Shown here: positions 8,692 to 16,852 of the stretch, one piece after another
How the letters are laid out: each line of letters begins with the position of its first letter
Position numbering within the stretch: position 1 is the stretch's first letter
Assembly (NCBI GenBank): GCA_047629355.1
Contig: JBLHWU010000007.1
Span: 1 to 47,797, forward strand
Length of the DNA: 47,797 bases
DNA from: CAYUNA01 sp047629355
Lineage (GTDB): Bacteria > Bacteroidota > Bacteroidia > Chitinophagales > Saprospiraceae
Reading direction: 5' to 3'
The notes under the pieces: generated by a model
Told to the model about the DNA's origin: nothing
The model's database searches: none
The model's input: only the letters and a program-made list of their open reading frames with translations
Position numbers and translations under genes: made by a program

Positions 8692-11600
8692 ATGCGCTAT
8701 ATTGCACTCTTCGTTTTATTGATTATGCTTGTTGTTGAGGCTTCCGCCCAGCAATTTTTTCCAGTTAAAGTAAATAAAAAGTGGGGTTTAATGAATGCGG
8801 ATGGCAAGATTGTATTGCCACCCAATTACAACGCGATTGGTGAGTTCAAGCAATTTGGCTACGCGGTCATGCAACGCGAAGGTGGCGTGGGAATGTTGAA
8901 TAGCCAAGGAAAAGAAATTGTTCCACCGATTTATGATGATTTAAAAACATTGGATTCGACGCTGATTTCAGTAATGAAAGATGGCAATTGGCGAGTAATA
9001 AATTTGCAAGGAAAAACGGTTTTAGAGCCAGGTTATGGGCAGGTAAAAATAATGGACAAGCAATTTTTAGCATTCAGTTTAAATCACCGTTGGGGCGTGG
9101 TGGATATCAATGGAAAGAATATTGCCGAACCAAAATACGAAAGTGTAGAGATTTTCAAAAAAGATTACTTTCTAACCAAATTAGATGGGGAATTAGGCCT
9201 TTTGACAAAGAAAGGTACTGTAATTTTACACCCCTCCGCAGACGAAATTTCTATTTACAATCCAGACCTTTTCTTTTTTAAAACGACTAAAAATAGCCGT
9301 TGGGGTGCAGTCAATCGCCAAGGTGATTTGGTGGTTGCTAATAATTTTGAGTCCTTTAGCAAAGTCGATAAAAACTTCCTAAAACTCATTGGAAAACGTA
9401 AAGCATATCTATTTTCCACCTATTTCAACACTATATTAACACAAGGCGATTACGAGACTTATTATCCGTTTTCTAATGATTATGTGATTGCCAAAAAGCA
9501 ACGATTGCTAGGCTTGATTGATGAATGTGGAACCGTAAATTTGCAGCCGCGTTATCATGAAATTCAAGCCTATGCAGAGGGACTTTTTCGTGTCAATTTG
9601 AACGGAAAATGGGGCGTAGTTGATGAAAACGACCAAGTTGTCATTGGGTTCGATTATGATTATATCGCGCCGATGAAAGACAATTATTGTGTGGTGATTC
9701 AAAACAAGAAATTAGGCGTTGCTAATTATTTAGGAAAAGTAGTTGTTCCAACCCATTTTGATAAAATTGAATTAGAAACTGACCGTGCTAAAGCTTATTT
9801 GAAAGGGGCATTGCAAGTTTTTAATTTCAATGCAGCTAGTGAATTATCCAATGTCAATCAATTTGACAACTTTTTTACGCTAAAAATTGGTAAAGCAAAA
9901 GAAATTGACCCCTCTCGACGCTTCAATACTGAAAACCAATACGTTTTAGAGAAGTTTGAATGGTTTTATTCTCCAACACACGACAAATGGGGACTTCGCC
10001 GATTGGACGATGGTTCCGTTCAGATTGAACCTGCCTTTAATGAAATACGCGTACAAAAAGAGTTGGGACTGACGCTGGTCGGTATCGAACAGTTTTCCAA
10101 TTACGATTTTGACCGCACTTCCTACCGCTTTGAAATGGCATATGGACTGGTCAATAACGATGTAGGTTTGTTGGTCAAAGAAGTTGATTTATTGGATTTG
10201 CGAATGTCCGATTTCGAGAAAGGATTACCTACTGCAAGATGTGTTTTTGCCAACGGACGCTACGGTTTGATTAACAGAATTGGAAAGGTTTTAATCAAAA
10301 ATTACGGTTATATCGGTGAATTTAATGATGGCTTAGCGCGCATGAGTGTGAAAGGTAAAATGTCGGGAAGCATGAAAGAAAAGAAGCATACACTCGGTAA
10401 GTTGCATGAATTTCTGAGTGAAATGATTGCCCCAGCTTGGTGTACTGACTTTACGCTGTATGACAAAAAATTTAGCCAAAATGCCATGGTGACTTGCGAA
10501 GGCTGTTCGTGGGGATATATTGACACCATTGGCATGGAAATTATTCCTGACCAATATACCTTTGCTAGTGACTTTGTTAGTGAAGTGGCCATCGTAGAAT
10601 GTGAGGGAAAATGGGGTTTGGTGAGCAAAAAAGCGAAAGAACTCATCCCTTGTAATTACGACGGCGTGAGCTTCATGGAACACACCGACAACACGATTAT
10701 TCGGGTGTATAAAAAAGATGAAAAATATGGACTTATCGACACTTTAGGTCAACTTTGTGTGGATTTGAAATACGACGAAATTGGGTCTTTTTACGAAGGT
10801 CGATTGGCTGTGAGATATAAAGGATTCTGGGGTTTCGTAAATAAAGATGGCATCGAAGTTATTCCTTCTCGCTTTAATGATGTCGGTAATTTTAGTGATG
10901 GCTTGGCAACAGCAAGAATCGGGAACGATTGGGGCTATATTGATAAGATGGGTGAAGTTGAAATTGATTTTAAATATAGTCAAGCCGGTAATTTTATTGA
11001 CGGCATTGCTTATGCAAAAATGGAATCACAACCTTTTGGCTATATTAACAAAGCCAACAATTGGGTGATTGAACCGCAATTTCCAAAAGCCTATGATTTT
11101 AACCCTTTTGGCGTAGCACGAGTAGAAGAAGTGATTGGCAAATATTATAAGACAGGCATTATTAATAAAAAAGGAGATATCGTTGTCAAACCGAAATTTG
11201 TTACGATTTCTCCTTTTGATAAAAATGGCTTGGCAGTCGCGGCTTATGGCGGTGTTCCAACCAAATTTGGTATCATTGACTTGAATGGAAAAATGGTGAC
11301 GACTCAACATTTTGGCGGCATCGGACAATTTAACGAAGGTTTTGCCAATACCATGAATAAAGGCGGCGTCGGCTATATTAATACCGAAGGGCAAGTAGAA
11401 ATCTCTAATCAATTCCTCAAAGCAGGTAAATTTTCGGAAGGAAAAGCCTTTGCACAGGACGCTGAAACGGGCAGATATGGTTATATTAATCAAGATGGAG
11501 AATGGGTGATTGAGCCAAAATTTTCGCGTTGTTTGGATTTCAAAGATGGCAAAGCGGTCGTTTTTCAAGGCAATAAGAAAGCGGGTTTGATTGATGAAAC

Positions 11601-12039
11601 CGGCAAATTTATGATTGAACCAAGCATCAATCAAATGCTGATTTTCTCGGAAGGTCGCGGTTTGGTGATGGATTATAGCAATGGGTTTTATTACATTACC
11701 GACCAAGCTAATATTTATGACGGCTTTTACGAAAAAGCCGGTAAATTTGAAAATGGCATCGCGGTGGTCAAAAGTGAAGGTCGCTGGGGCATTATCAATC
11801 AAAAAGGTATTGAAATTATTCCACCGAAATATGATAAAATTGAGGCGTTTGAAAACGGTTATGCACGAGTCCGCATTTCAGGATTCAGTGGCTTAACCAA
11901 TTTGAAAGGAGAACTTATTGTACAACCTGATTATGAATATATCAGCTACGCAGGGGAGGGTTTGTTTCGAGTAGAAAAAGATGATAAAATTGGTTATTAT
12001 AATATGGACGGTGGATGTGTTTGGGATTTAAGAGAATAA
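8692..12039 (+). CDS. Giant secreted WG-repeat protein (1115 aa), paralogue 2
   Basis: A signal peptide (about residues 1-19, ending ASAQ) precedes repeated units such as KKWGLMNADGKIVLPPNYNA. WG units fill residues about 20-370 and 600-1105. The central section (about 370-600) has few, and contains SDFEKGLP, aligning with HDFERGLP in the paralogue at 599-4138. A CEGC pair precedes a WG unit near residue 602. The C-terminus reads YYNMDGGCVWDLRE, against VWDLQH in paralogue 1. No catalytic motif and no T9SS tail are visible, so the role is unknown; export past the inner membrane is inferred from the signal peptide. A strong terminator follows. I see no TAnnTTTG promoter nearby; a MITE fills the upstream region. 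Confidence 0.9.
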   Translation: MRYIALFVLLIMLVVEASAQQFFPVKVNKKWGLMNADGKIVLPPNYNAIGEFKQFGYAVMQREGGVGMLNSQGKEIVPPIYDDLKTLDSTLISVMKDGNWRVINLQGKTVLEPGYGQVKIMDKQFLAFSLNHRWGVVDINGKNIAEPKYESVEIFKKDYFLTKLDGELGLLTKKGTVILHPSADEISIYNPDLFFFKTTKNSRWGAVNRQGDLVVANNFESFSKVDKNFLKLIGKRKAYLFSTYFNTILTQGDYETYYPFSNDYVIAKKQRLLGLIDECGTVNLQPRYHEIQAYAEGLFRVNLNGKWGVVDENDQVVIGFDYDYIAPMKDNYCVVIQNKKLGVANYLGKVVVPTHFDKIELETDRAKAYLKGALQVFNFNAASELSNVNQFDNFFTLKIGKAKEIDPSRRFNTENQYVLEKFEWFYSPTHDKWGLRRLDDGSVQIEPAFNEIRVQKELGLTLVGIEQFSNYDFDRTSYRFEMAYGLVNNDVGLLVKEVDLLDLRMSDFEKGLPTARCVFANGRYGLINRIGKVLIKNYGYIGEFNDGLARMSVKGKMSGSMKEKKHTLGKLHEFLSEMIAPAWCTDFTLYDKKFSQNAMVTCEGCSWGYIDTIGMEIIPDQYTFASDFVSEVAIVECEGKWGLVSKKAKELIPCNYDGVSFMEHTDNTIIRVYKKDEKYGLIDTLGQLCVDLKYDEIGSFYEGRLAVRYKGFWGFVNKDGIEVIPSRFNDVGNFSDGLATARIGNDWGYIDKMGEVEIDFKYSQAGNFIDGIAYAKMESQPFGYINKANNWVIEPQFPKAYDFNPFGVARVEEVIGKYYKTGIINKKGDIVVKPKFVTISPFDKNGLAVAAYGGVPTKFGIIDLNGKMVTTQHFGGIGQFNEGFANTMNKGGVGYINTEGQVEISNQFLKAGKFSEGKAFAQDAETGRYGYINQDGEWVIEPKFSRCLDFKDGKAVVFQGNKKAGLIDETGKFMIEPSINQMLIFSEGRGLVMDYSNGFYYITDQANIYDGFYEKAGKFENGIAVVKSEGRWGIINQKGIEIIPPKYDKIEAFENGYARVRISGFSGLTNLKGELIVQPDYEYISYAGEGLFRVEKDDKIGYYNMDGGCVWDLRE

Positions 12040-12071
12040 TAGCCGATGGACGGCACACGGACGGAATAGGC

Positions 12072-12113
12072 AAAAAAATAGGTCTTACTTTTAATAGTAA
12101 GACCTATTTTTTT
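12072..12113 (+). terminator. Intrinsic terminator after the second WG gene
   Basis: AATAGGTCTTAC, an 8-base loop, then GTAAGACCTATT and a T tract. The stem is perfect and extends into flanking A/T runs, so it could also serve the opposing gene at 12248-12661. Confidence 0.85.
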
Positions 12114-12247
12114 ATTCAGAATTCAAGTACTTGGACATATTTATTCCGTGTATAAGACGGTGAACTTTAGTCCACCATTAACTGATTATCAACATACTGT
12201 GGACAAAAATCCACAGTCCTATGACCGAAGTAATTCTGTCCAAATTC

Positions 12248-12661
12248 TTACTTCATTGTTTTCATAAATGCACTCGGTACACCTTTCATCGACACATCTT
12301 CTTTGGTTTCTGTACTTGCAAAATCAAACTTAAATTTTGCAAAATCAGCGACCATAATTGTCATTTTGGAATCAACGGCTACCCCACTCTTTACTTGGTA
12401 GTCCAAACCATTTTGCATCAATCTTCCTAAAGTTTCCTGTAAAACCTTCGTACTTTCCACATCTTTATCTTCATACGCCGTTTCAAAACGGAAAATTATG
12501 CTTTGCACCTCCGAATTCACTGCCGACATCTGCTGTGTATCATTGGCTTGATTGTGTATTTGTTGACGTTCGGCATCTGATTTTCGAGCGTTTTGTGCTG
12601 TTATATCTTGAGAAAAAGCAAAGCTCAGAATTAAGGCTGCGAACAATGTATATTTTTTCAT
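12248..12661 (-). CDS. Small secreted hypothetical protein, 137 aa
   Basis: A signal peptide (about residues 1-22, ending ITAQ) is followed by a short hydrophilic linker and one compact domain with IIFRFETAYEDKDVESTKVL and, near the end, FKFDFASTETKEDVSMKG. No family is recognised. The gene converges with the second WG gene and shares its terminator region. Codon use and the clean signal peptide support a real gene. Confidence 0.7.
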   Translation of the reverse strand: MKKYTLFAALILSFAFSQDITAQNARKSDAERQQIHNQANDTQQMSAVNSEVQSIIFRFETAYEDKDVESTKVLQETLGRLMQNGLDYQVKSGVAVDSKMTIMVADFAKFKFDFASTETKEDVSMKGVPSAFMKTMK

Positions 12662-12903
12662 GTTGCTATTTTTTTTTAATTAATTTATTATTTCGTATTT
12701 GAAAAACTACCTTTGTCGCTTCAAAAACGAAAAGTGGTACAATAGATTTATTACTCAAATAGTAACAGTCATCTGAAAATATCCTTTTACGCTATTTTTT
12801 AAGAAAAAAATCGAAAAAATCGAAATTTCAGCTAACTATTCCTAATGGAATGACAAATCTAATTATTTGAACCCAAAAATACAAACAAAATCGGCAATTG
12901 CCA

Positions 12904-14013
12904 ATGAGAAGTCCGCTAACTGAAAAATACTTGCCAAAAAAATTGTCTGAAACAGAATTAGACGACTATCTCGCGCGTGGTTGGTATCGACTGGGGGCGC
13001 AAATTTTCACTTGTCAGTATTTATTTTTTGAAGAAAAATTGTTCTCGCCCGTTTGGATACGATTGCCACTAAAAGGATATGCATTTAGAAAACGAATGCG
13101 CAAAATTTTCAATCGAAATGGACGAAAATTTACGGTAGTTATTCAACCACAAAATTTGACCGACGAAAAAGAGGAATTATACCAAAAGTACCGCAAAGGT
13201 TTTCATTCACCGATTGGCATTACTTTAATTTCTAATTTGCAGGATACGGCTAAAACAACAGTTTACGACTCGCAAGAAATCTCTATTTATCACGAAGGAA
13301 AATTAGTTGCTTGTAGCTTTTTTGACATTGGAGAAAAAAGCTTAACTAGCATTTTAGGCTTCTATGATTCTGATTATCAACAAGATAGCTTAGGATTTTA
13401 TTCAATGCTTTTAGAAATTGAATGGGGTATGGAAAATGATTATGAGTATTATTATCCAGGCTATATCGTGCCGCAATATCCAAAATTTGATTATAAACTA
13501 CGCATCGGTAAACCCGAAGATTTAGAATTTTATGACCTCCGCGACGATACTTGGCAAGGGTATGATACGTATGATGAAAACAAAACACTTACCCTTGAAA
13601 CGGGACAAAAGTTAACCGAATTGAGTAAATTATTGGTAGAAAATGGGGTAAGCTCCAATCTTTTATTTTATCCTTGTTACGAGCCTTATTTGGTCAAAAT
13701 GTATCAGTTAGAAGCGATGCAATCCCCGTTGTTTTTGTCCTGTTTTTCAGATTATTTCATGCAACCGCAGTACATCATTTTTTACGACTATTTCAAACAG
13801 ACTTTCGGATTCTACGATTGCACGATTTTAGCAGAACAACATCAAAATTCCGATGACGGTAGCCAAAATGCAGGGGAAATGCTTGATTTCTTAAAGCAAC
13901 CAAAACTTATTTTCGAATCAGGATTGCCGCAAGCAATGGTCATTTTATTGAAAAAATTACAGCTAAAATTAATGGCAGTTGAGTTTGCAAAAGTGGAAAA
14001 AGCAGGAAAATAG
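12904..14013 (+). CDS. Arginyl-tRNA-protein transferase (ATE1/Bpt)-like protein, about 369 aa
   Basis: ATE1/Bpt enzymes transfer an amino acid from aminoacyl-tRNA to the N-terminus of proteins and so direct N-degron proteolysis. The C-terminal half shows the family's GNAT-like core: ISIYHEGKLVACSFFDIGEK, then LGFYSMLLEIEWG and YYYPGYIVPQYPKFDYK. The N-terminal half resembles the family (YLPKKLSETELDDYLARGWY) but the usual Cys cluster (CxxCxxC type) is reduced to a single Cys in FTCQYLFF, so the Fe-S or metal site of canonical members is probably missing. An ATG at 12904 was preferred to a TTG six bases upstream. The fold assignment is fairly confident; actual transferase activity is uncertain. 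Confidence 0.7.
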   Translation: MRSPLTEKYLPKKLSETELDDYLARGWYRLGAQIFTCQYLFFEEKLFSPVWIRLPLKGYAFRKRMRKIFNRNGRKFTVVIQPQNLTDEKEELYQKYRKGFHSPIGITLISNLQDTAKTTVYDSQEISIYHEGKLVACSFFDIGEKSLTSILGFYDSDYQQDSLGFYSMLLEIEWGMENDYEYYYPGYIVPQYPKFDYKLRIGKPEDLEFYDLRDDTWQGYDTYDENKTLTLETGQKLTELSKLLVENGVSSNLLFYPCYEPYLVKMYQLEAMQSPLFLSCFSDYFMQPQYIIFYDYFKQTFGFYDCTILAEQHQNSDDGSQNAGEMLDFLKQPKLIFESGLPQAMVILLKKLQLKLMAVEFAKVEKAGK

Positions 14014-14177
14014 TCCGCATATTATGAAGTTTTTAAACCTATTTCATTCCTTAGACGTCGTATATTTATAATCGCTTAAAATACTAACAACCAACACTTT
14101 AAACTTATTTTTTATTTAAAAAAACCACTTAGGAATCGAAACAAGACTATCTTCAATCTTATTTTGTTAGAAAAAAT

Positions 14178-14208
14178 TTTGCCAAACCTAATTTTGTATA
14201 TATATTTG
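14178..14208 (+). promoter_or_regulatory. Bacteroidota-type promoter upstream of the gene at 14612
   Basis: TTTG (14178-14181), 19 bases, then TATATTTG (14201-14208), an exact consensus match. It lies about 400 bases before the start codon; a 167-bp MITE fills much of the predicted leader. Confidence 0.65.
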
Positions 14209-14420
14209 CAAGACAAAATCATTCAGAAATAACAATCTACATATCCTTCTCTTTAACTTTTTACAGCTTTATAAAATAATTGCTTCGGCAGTCATTTTGT
14301 AAGTCTATTTTTTATTCAAAAGAACGCATTCTCTTTATCAGTAGCTTTAGGAAGTTGGTAATAAATGATTTACCCACTCTGGTTCGTTATAGTGGAAATC
14401 TTCATTTACGTCCACCTCCC

Positions 14421-14587
14421 TTAGGAACGCGAAATAAGTAATCTTACATTTTTGAAAGGATATTTAGTCCCTGTTTTTCACTTTAAAAATGCTCACTATA
14501 TCAATATTAAGTGGCAGTATTTAAAGCAAAAATTGAGAATAAAACCTCACCCCCAAAAATCTACACTTATTTATTTCGCGTTCCTTG
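14421..14587. mobile_element. MITE of the AAGGAACGCGAAATAA family, copy 2, 167 bp
   Basis: Left TTAGGAACGCGAAATAAGTA and right TTATTTATTTCGCGTTCCTT form terminal inverted repeats. The interior, reverse-complemented, matches 8457-8612 (GAGGTTTTATTCTC, TTGATATAGTGAGCATTTTT). It ends 24 bases before the ATG at 14612. Confidence 0.8.
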
Positions 14588-14611
14588 TTTACCTGTAAAT
14601 TATTAAATTTT

Positions 14612-15256
14612 ATGAAAAGAATTTCTACTACTGTAAAGATGATTTTATCTATTTGTGCTATTTTTATTATTTTTGGACAAGCCAATGCGCAAAATAGATT
14701 TTTAAAAGGAACCGTCCTTTTGAAGAACGATGTAGAAGTTGAAGGGTTGATTCAAGACAATGACTTATCGGTCTATAGTCGATTGATTGCTTTTAAAAAA
14801 GGTAAGAAATCGAAAGACATTCAAGTTCTGAATCCTGAAATGATTAAAGGATTTATTACAGACAATGGTCAAAAACATGCTTCCATCCATGTCAATTTTG
14901 CGTTTCAAACCAAAGGCGGAATGACACACCAATATAGTGGTACGCGCTTCGTTCGTGTATTGCAGGAAGGCAAGATTAGTATTTATGAATTGCGAGATTT
15001 GAACGCGAGAGCTTGGTTTATTCAAAAAGAAGGCGAGCAGCTAGAATTACTTTCTTTGAATCGAAAATTAGTAGATAAAGAAGTGGCTATTTTGGTCAAC
15101 AACATTTCAGATTGTGGCTGTATAGATTATGATGAGACTTTACCAACCAAAATGAACGATGTCGTCGCAACAGTAGCAAAATACAATAATTTTGTAGATT
15201 CACCGATGTTTGGTGTAGCTGCAGTTTTGGAAACGAGTGAAATGGAAAGACCTTAG
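14612..15256 (+). CDS. Secreted hypothetical protein, 214 aa
   Basis: The ATG at 14612 starts a signal peptide (MKRISTTVKM, hydrophobic core, cut after ANAQ). An upstream in-frame extension to 14585 would begin inside the neighbouring MITE and was rejected. The mature part is beta-rich, begins LKGTVLLKNDVEVEGLIQD, and contains a CGC motif (ISDCGCIDYDE) near its end. I do not recognise the family. A promoter lies at 14178 and a good terminator follows at 15284-15322, so it is monocistronic. Confidence 0.75.
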   Translation: MKRISTTVKMILSICAIFIIFGQANAQNRFLKGTVLLKNDVEVEGLIQDNDLSVYSRLIAFKKGKKSKDIQVLNPEMIKGFITDNGQKHASIHVNFAFQTKGGMTHQYSGTRFVRVLQEGKISIYELRDLNARAWFIQKEGEQLELLSLNRKLVDKEVAILVNNISDCGCIDYDETLPTKMNDVVATVAKYNNFVDSPMFGVAAVLETSEMERP

Positions 15257-15283
15257 ACGGTTGACAGCGAACAGTAGGGACAA

Positions 15284-15322
15284 GAAAAAATGGCTGATGA
15301 GTAAATTCATCAGCCGTTTTTT
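15284..15322 (+). terminator. Intrinsic terminator after the gene at 14612
   Basis: GGCTGATGA, a 6-base loop, then TCATCAGCC followed by G and a T run; preceded by an A run, so it may work in both directions. Confidence 0.85.
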
Positions 15323-15385
15323 ATGCTCACGACAGAAGTCATCCCGAATTTTAACTTAGAAACGTGAAATAAATAAATTCAACAT

Positions 15386-16256
15386 TTAAGCGATTTCTTT
15401 TGCCCTTATTTTATCTAAAAAGGTATAATTAAAAGGCTGTTTATGTTCAAAAATTGTCCATTTATTTTCAATTTCACTGATGGTATTCTGAATATTTGTT
15501 CCTTCTAATCGAACGGTTATCAAGGGGTCAGCACCGCCGAAAAAATTGCGCTGATTCTGGATAAAAAATAATGGCGAAGTCGTTTAGTGTAATGATTGAA
15601 AATGAAAATATTTGACGACTCCGACAATGGTATAAACGGATGGCGCATCCGCGTTTGGGTTCAACATACTGTCATTACTGACTAATTTTGTACCGATTGA
15701 CGTAATCAACCCCATTTCTTTCACAGCAGATTCGTTAATAACGACCGACAAGGTATCCATAAAATTATCGGAAAACGGACGCCCCGTAGCCATTTCAATG
15801 CCCATACATTTGACATAACCTTCATCAACCAACATACCCCACGTCGTCATTTCGTTGACTCGCGGCTGCTTCATAGACAGACCAAAATAGTAGCCATCAG
15901 AAGTCGTATTGCAGCCACCGACCGCCGAATTTGATTTTTCTCCTCAAAGAATTCTTCCCCTTTTTTAAAAGTTGTACTCCCACCAAATTCAGCCAAGCGA
16001 CAAACCGGTTCTACTTCTGGAAATTCTTTTGCCAAAATACCTGCATAACCTGCGGGCATAATCGCATACTTCCGCTCCCGACCAGGGTATTTTCGAATCA
16101 AGCCCATGTGGTAAATCTGTTCGCCATCCTCATGATAGTCGTCATAACTCAACTCATCTTGCACAAACATCAAAATCAGTAAGCAATTCAAATAGCCAAG
16201 CCCAAAATATTAATAATGGAATAACTTTTATTGCGAATAAGGTGGCGAAGGTCCAT
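15386..16256 (-). pseudogene. Decayed FtsX/MacB-type ABC transporter permease
   Basis: Three minus-strand frames carry successive parts of one Bacteroidota-type permease. MDLRHLIRNKSYSIINILGL (from 16256) is the standard N-terminal helix. After a frameshift and stops comes VQDELSYDDYHEDGEQIYHM. After another shift comes TSDGYYFGLSMKQPRVNEM, then GRPFSDNFMDTLSVVINESA, and finally a fragment with WTIFEHKQPFNYTFLD. The C-terminal membrane region (three helices in this family) is missing; the frame ends at 15386. With several frameshifts plus a C-terminal deletion it cannot be functional. The periplasmic MacB-like domain is the best-preserved part. Confidence 0.8.
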
Positions 16257-16332
16257 TTTTAGGTAATTTTTAAATATAGCTTTTTTTGAACTTAAGAATA
16301 AGGTTTGTACCAAGTTTTGAAATAAAAGAAAA

Positions 16333-16430
16333 TTTTAACGCTGATTCGGCTGATTAAACTGATTCAAGCAGGTCAGGTGCGGCATTAGACCTAATTTGAA
16401 TCCATAAAATCAGTTTAATCAGCGTTAAAA
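16333..16430. repeat. Inverted repeat of the 'AACGCTGATT...TTAAACTGATT' type
   Basis: The left arm carries TTTTAACGCTGATT and CTGATTAAACTGATT; the right arm reads AATCAGTTTAATCAGCGTTA. I recall this palindrome as a common intergenic repeat in Bacteroidota genomes. It lies between the permease pseudogene and the TonB receptor, in a region with no other feature except the promoter at 16786. Confidence 0.65.
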
Positions 16431-16785
16431 ACTCCTAACGATTATAGCATTTTCAAAATTTCGTACTCCCCTTCATTAGGAATTAAGAATGAGCCTTTTA
16501 CAAAATGAAATTAAAGGATTAACTATAAAAAGGACATCAAGTAATGTTCCAATGCTATAATACCCTGTTTTTCAACATTTTATAAAATAGCTGAAAACAA
16601 ATATTGGTTCATAATCGTACATTTTTTGTTCAAAAATGAACATTTCGATTCAGATTTATATTTATAGAAAGCTGCTATTTTGAAGAAAAAAGAAAGCAAT
16701 CCATAAAATTCTTAAAAATTGAAAAGATACCTCTCTTTGTTGAGAGAATGACAAAAGATTTTCTGAATGACAAATTTAGAGGGTG

Positions 16786-16793
16786 TATATTTG
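16786..16793 (+). promoter_or_regulatory. Promoter -7 element upstream of the TonB receptor at 16853
   Basis: TATATTTG followed by CG fits TAnnTTTG. No clear -33 TTG is visible. It rules out the longer in-frame start at 16748, which would lie upstream of this promoter. Confidence 0.55.
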
Positions 16794-16852
16794 CGCCGCT
16801 AAAACCACCAAAACCCGAATCTTTTATGTTAAAAAAAAGAAATAAGCTATTT

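Noticed and set aside
11026..11802. Long minus-strand open frame (258 codons) opposite the second WG gene.
   Set aside because: It is the antisense of WG repeats, with no promoter, signal peptide or recognisable domain.
16748..16852. Longer N-terminus of the TonB receptor starting at 16748.
   Set aside because: It would begin upstream of the TATATTTG promoter and put 35 extra residues before a normal signal peptide.
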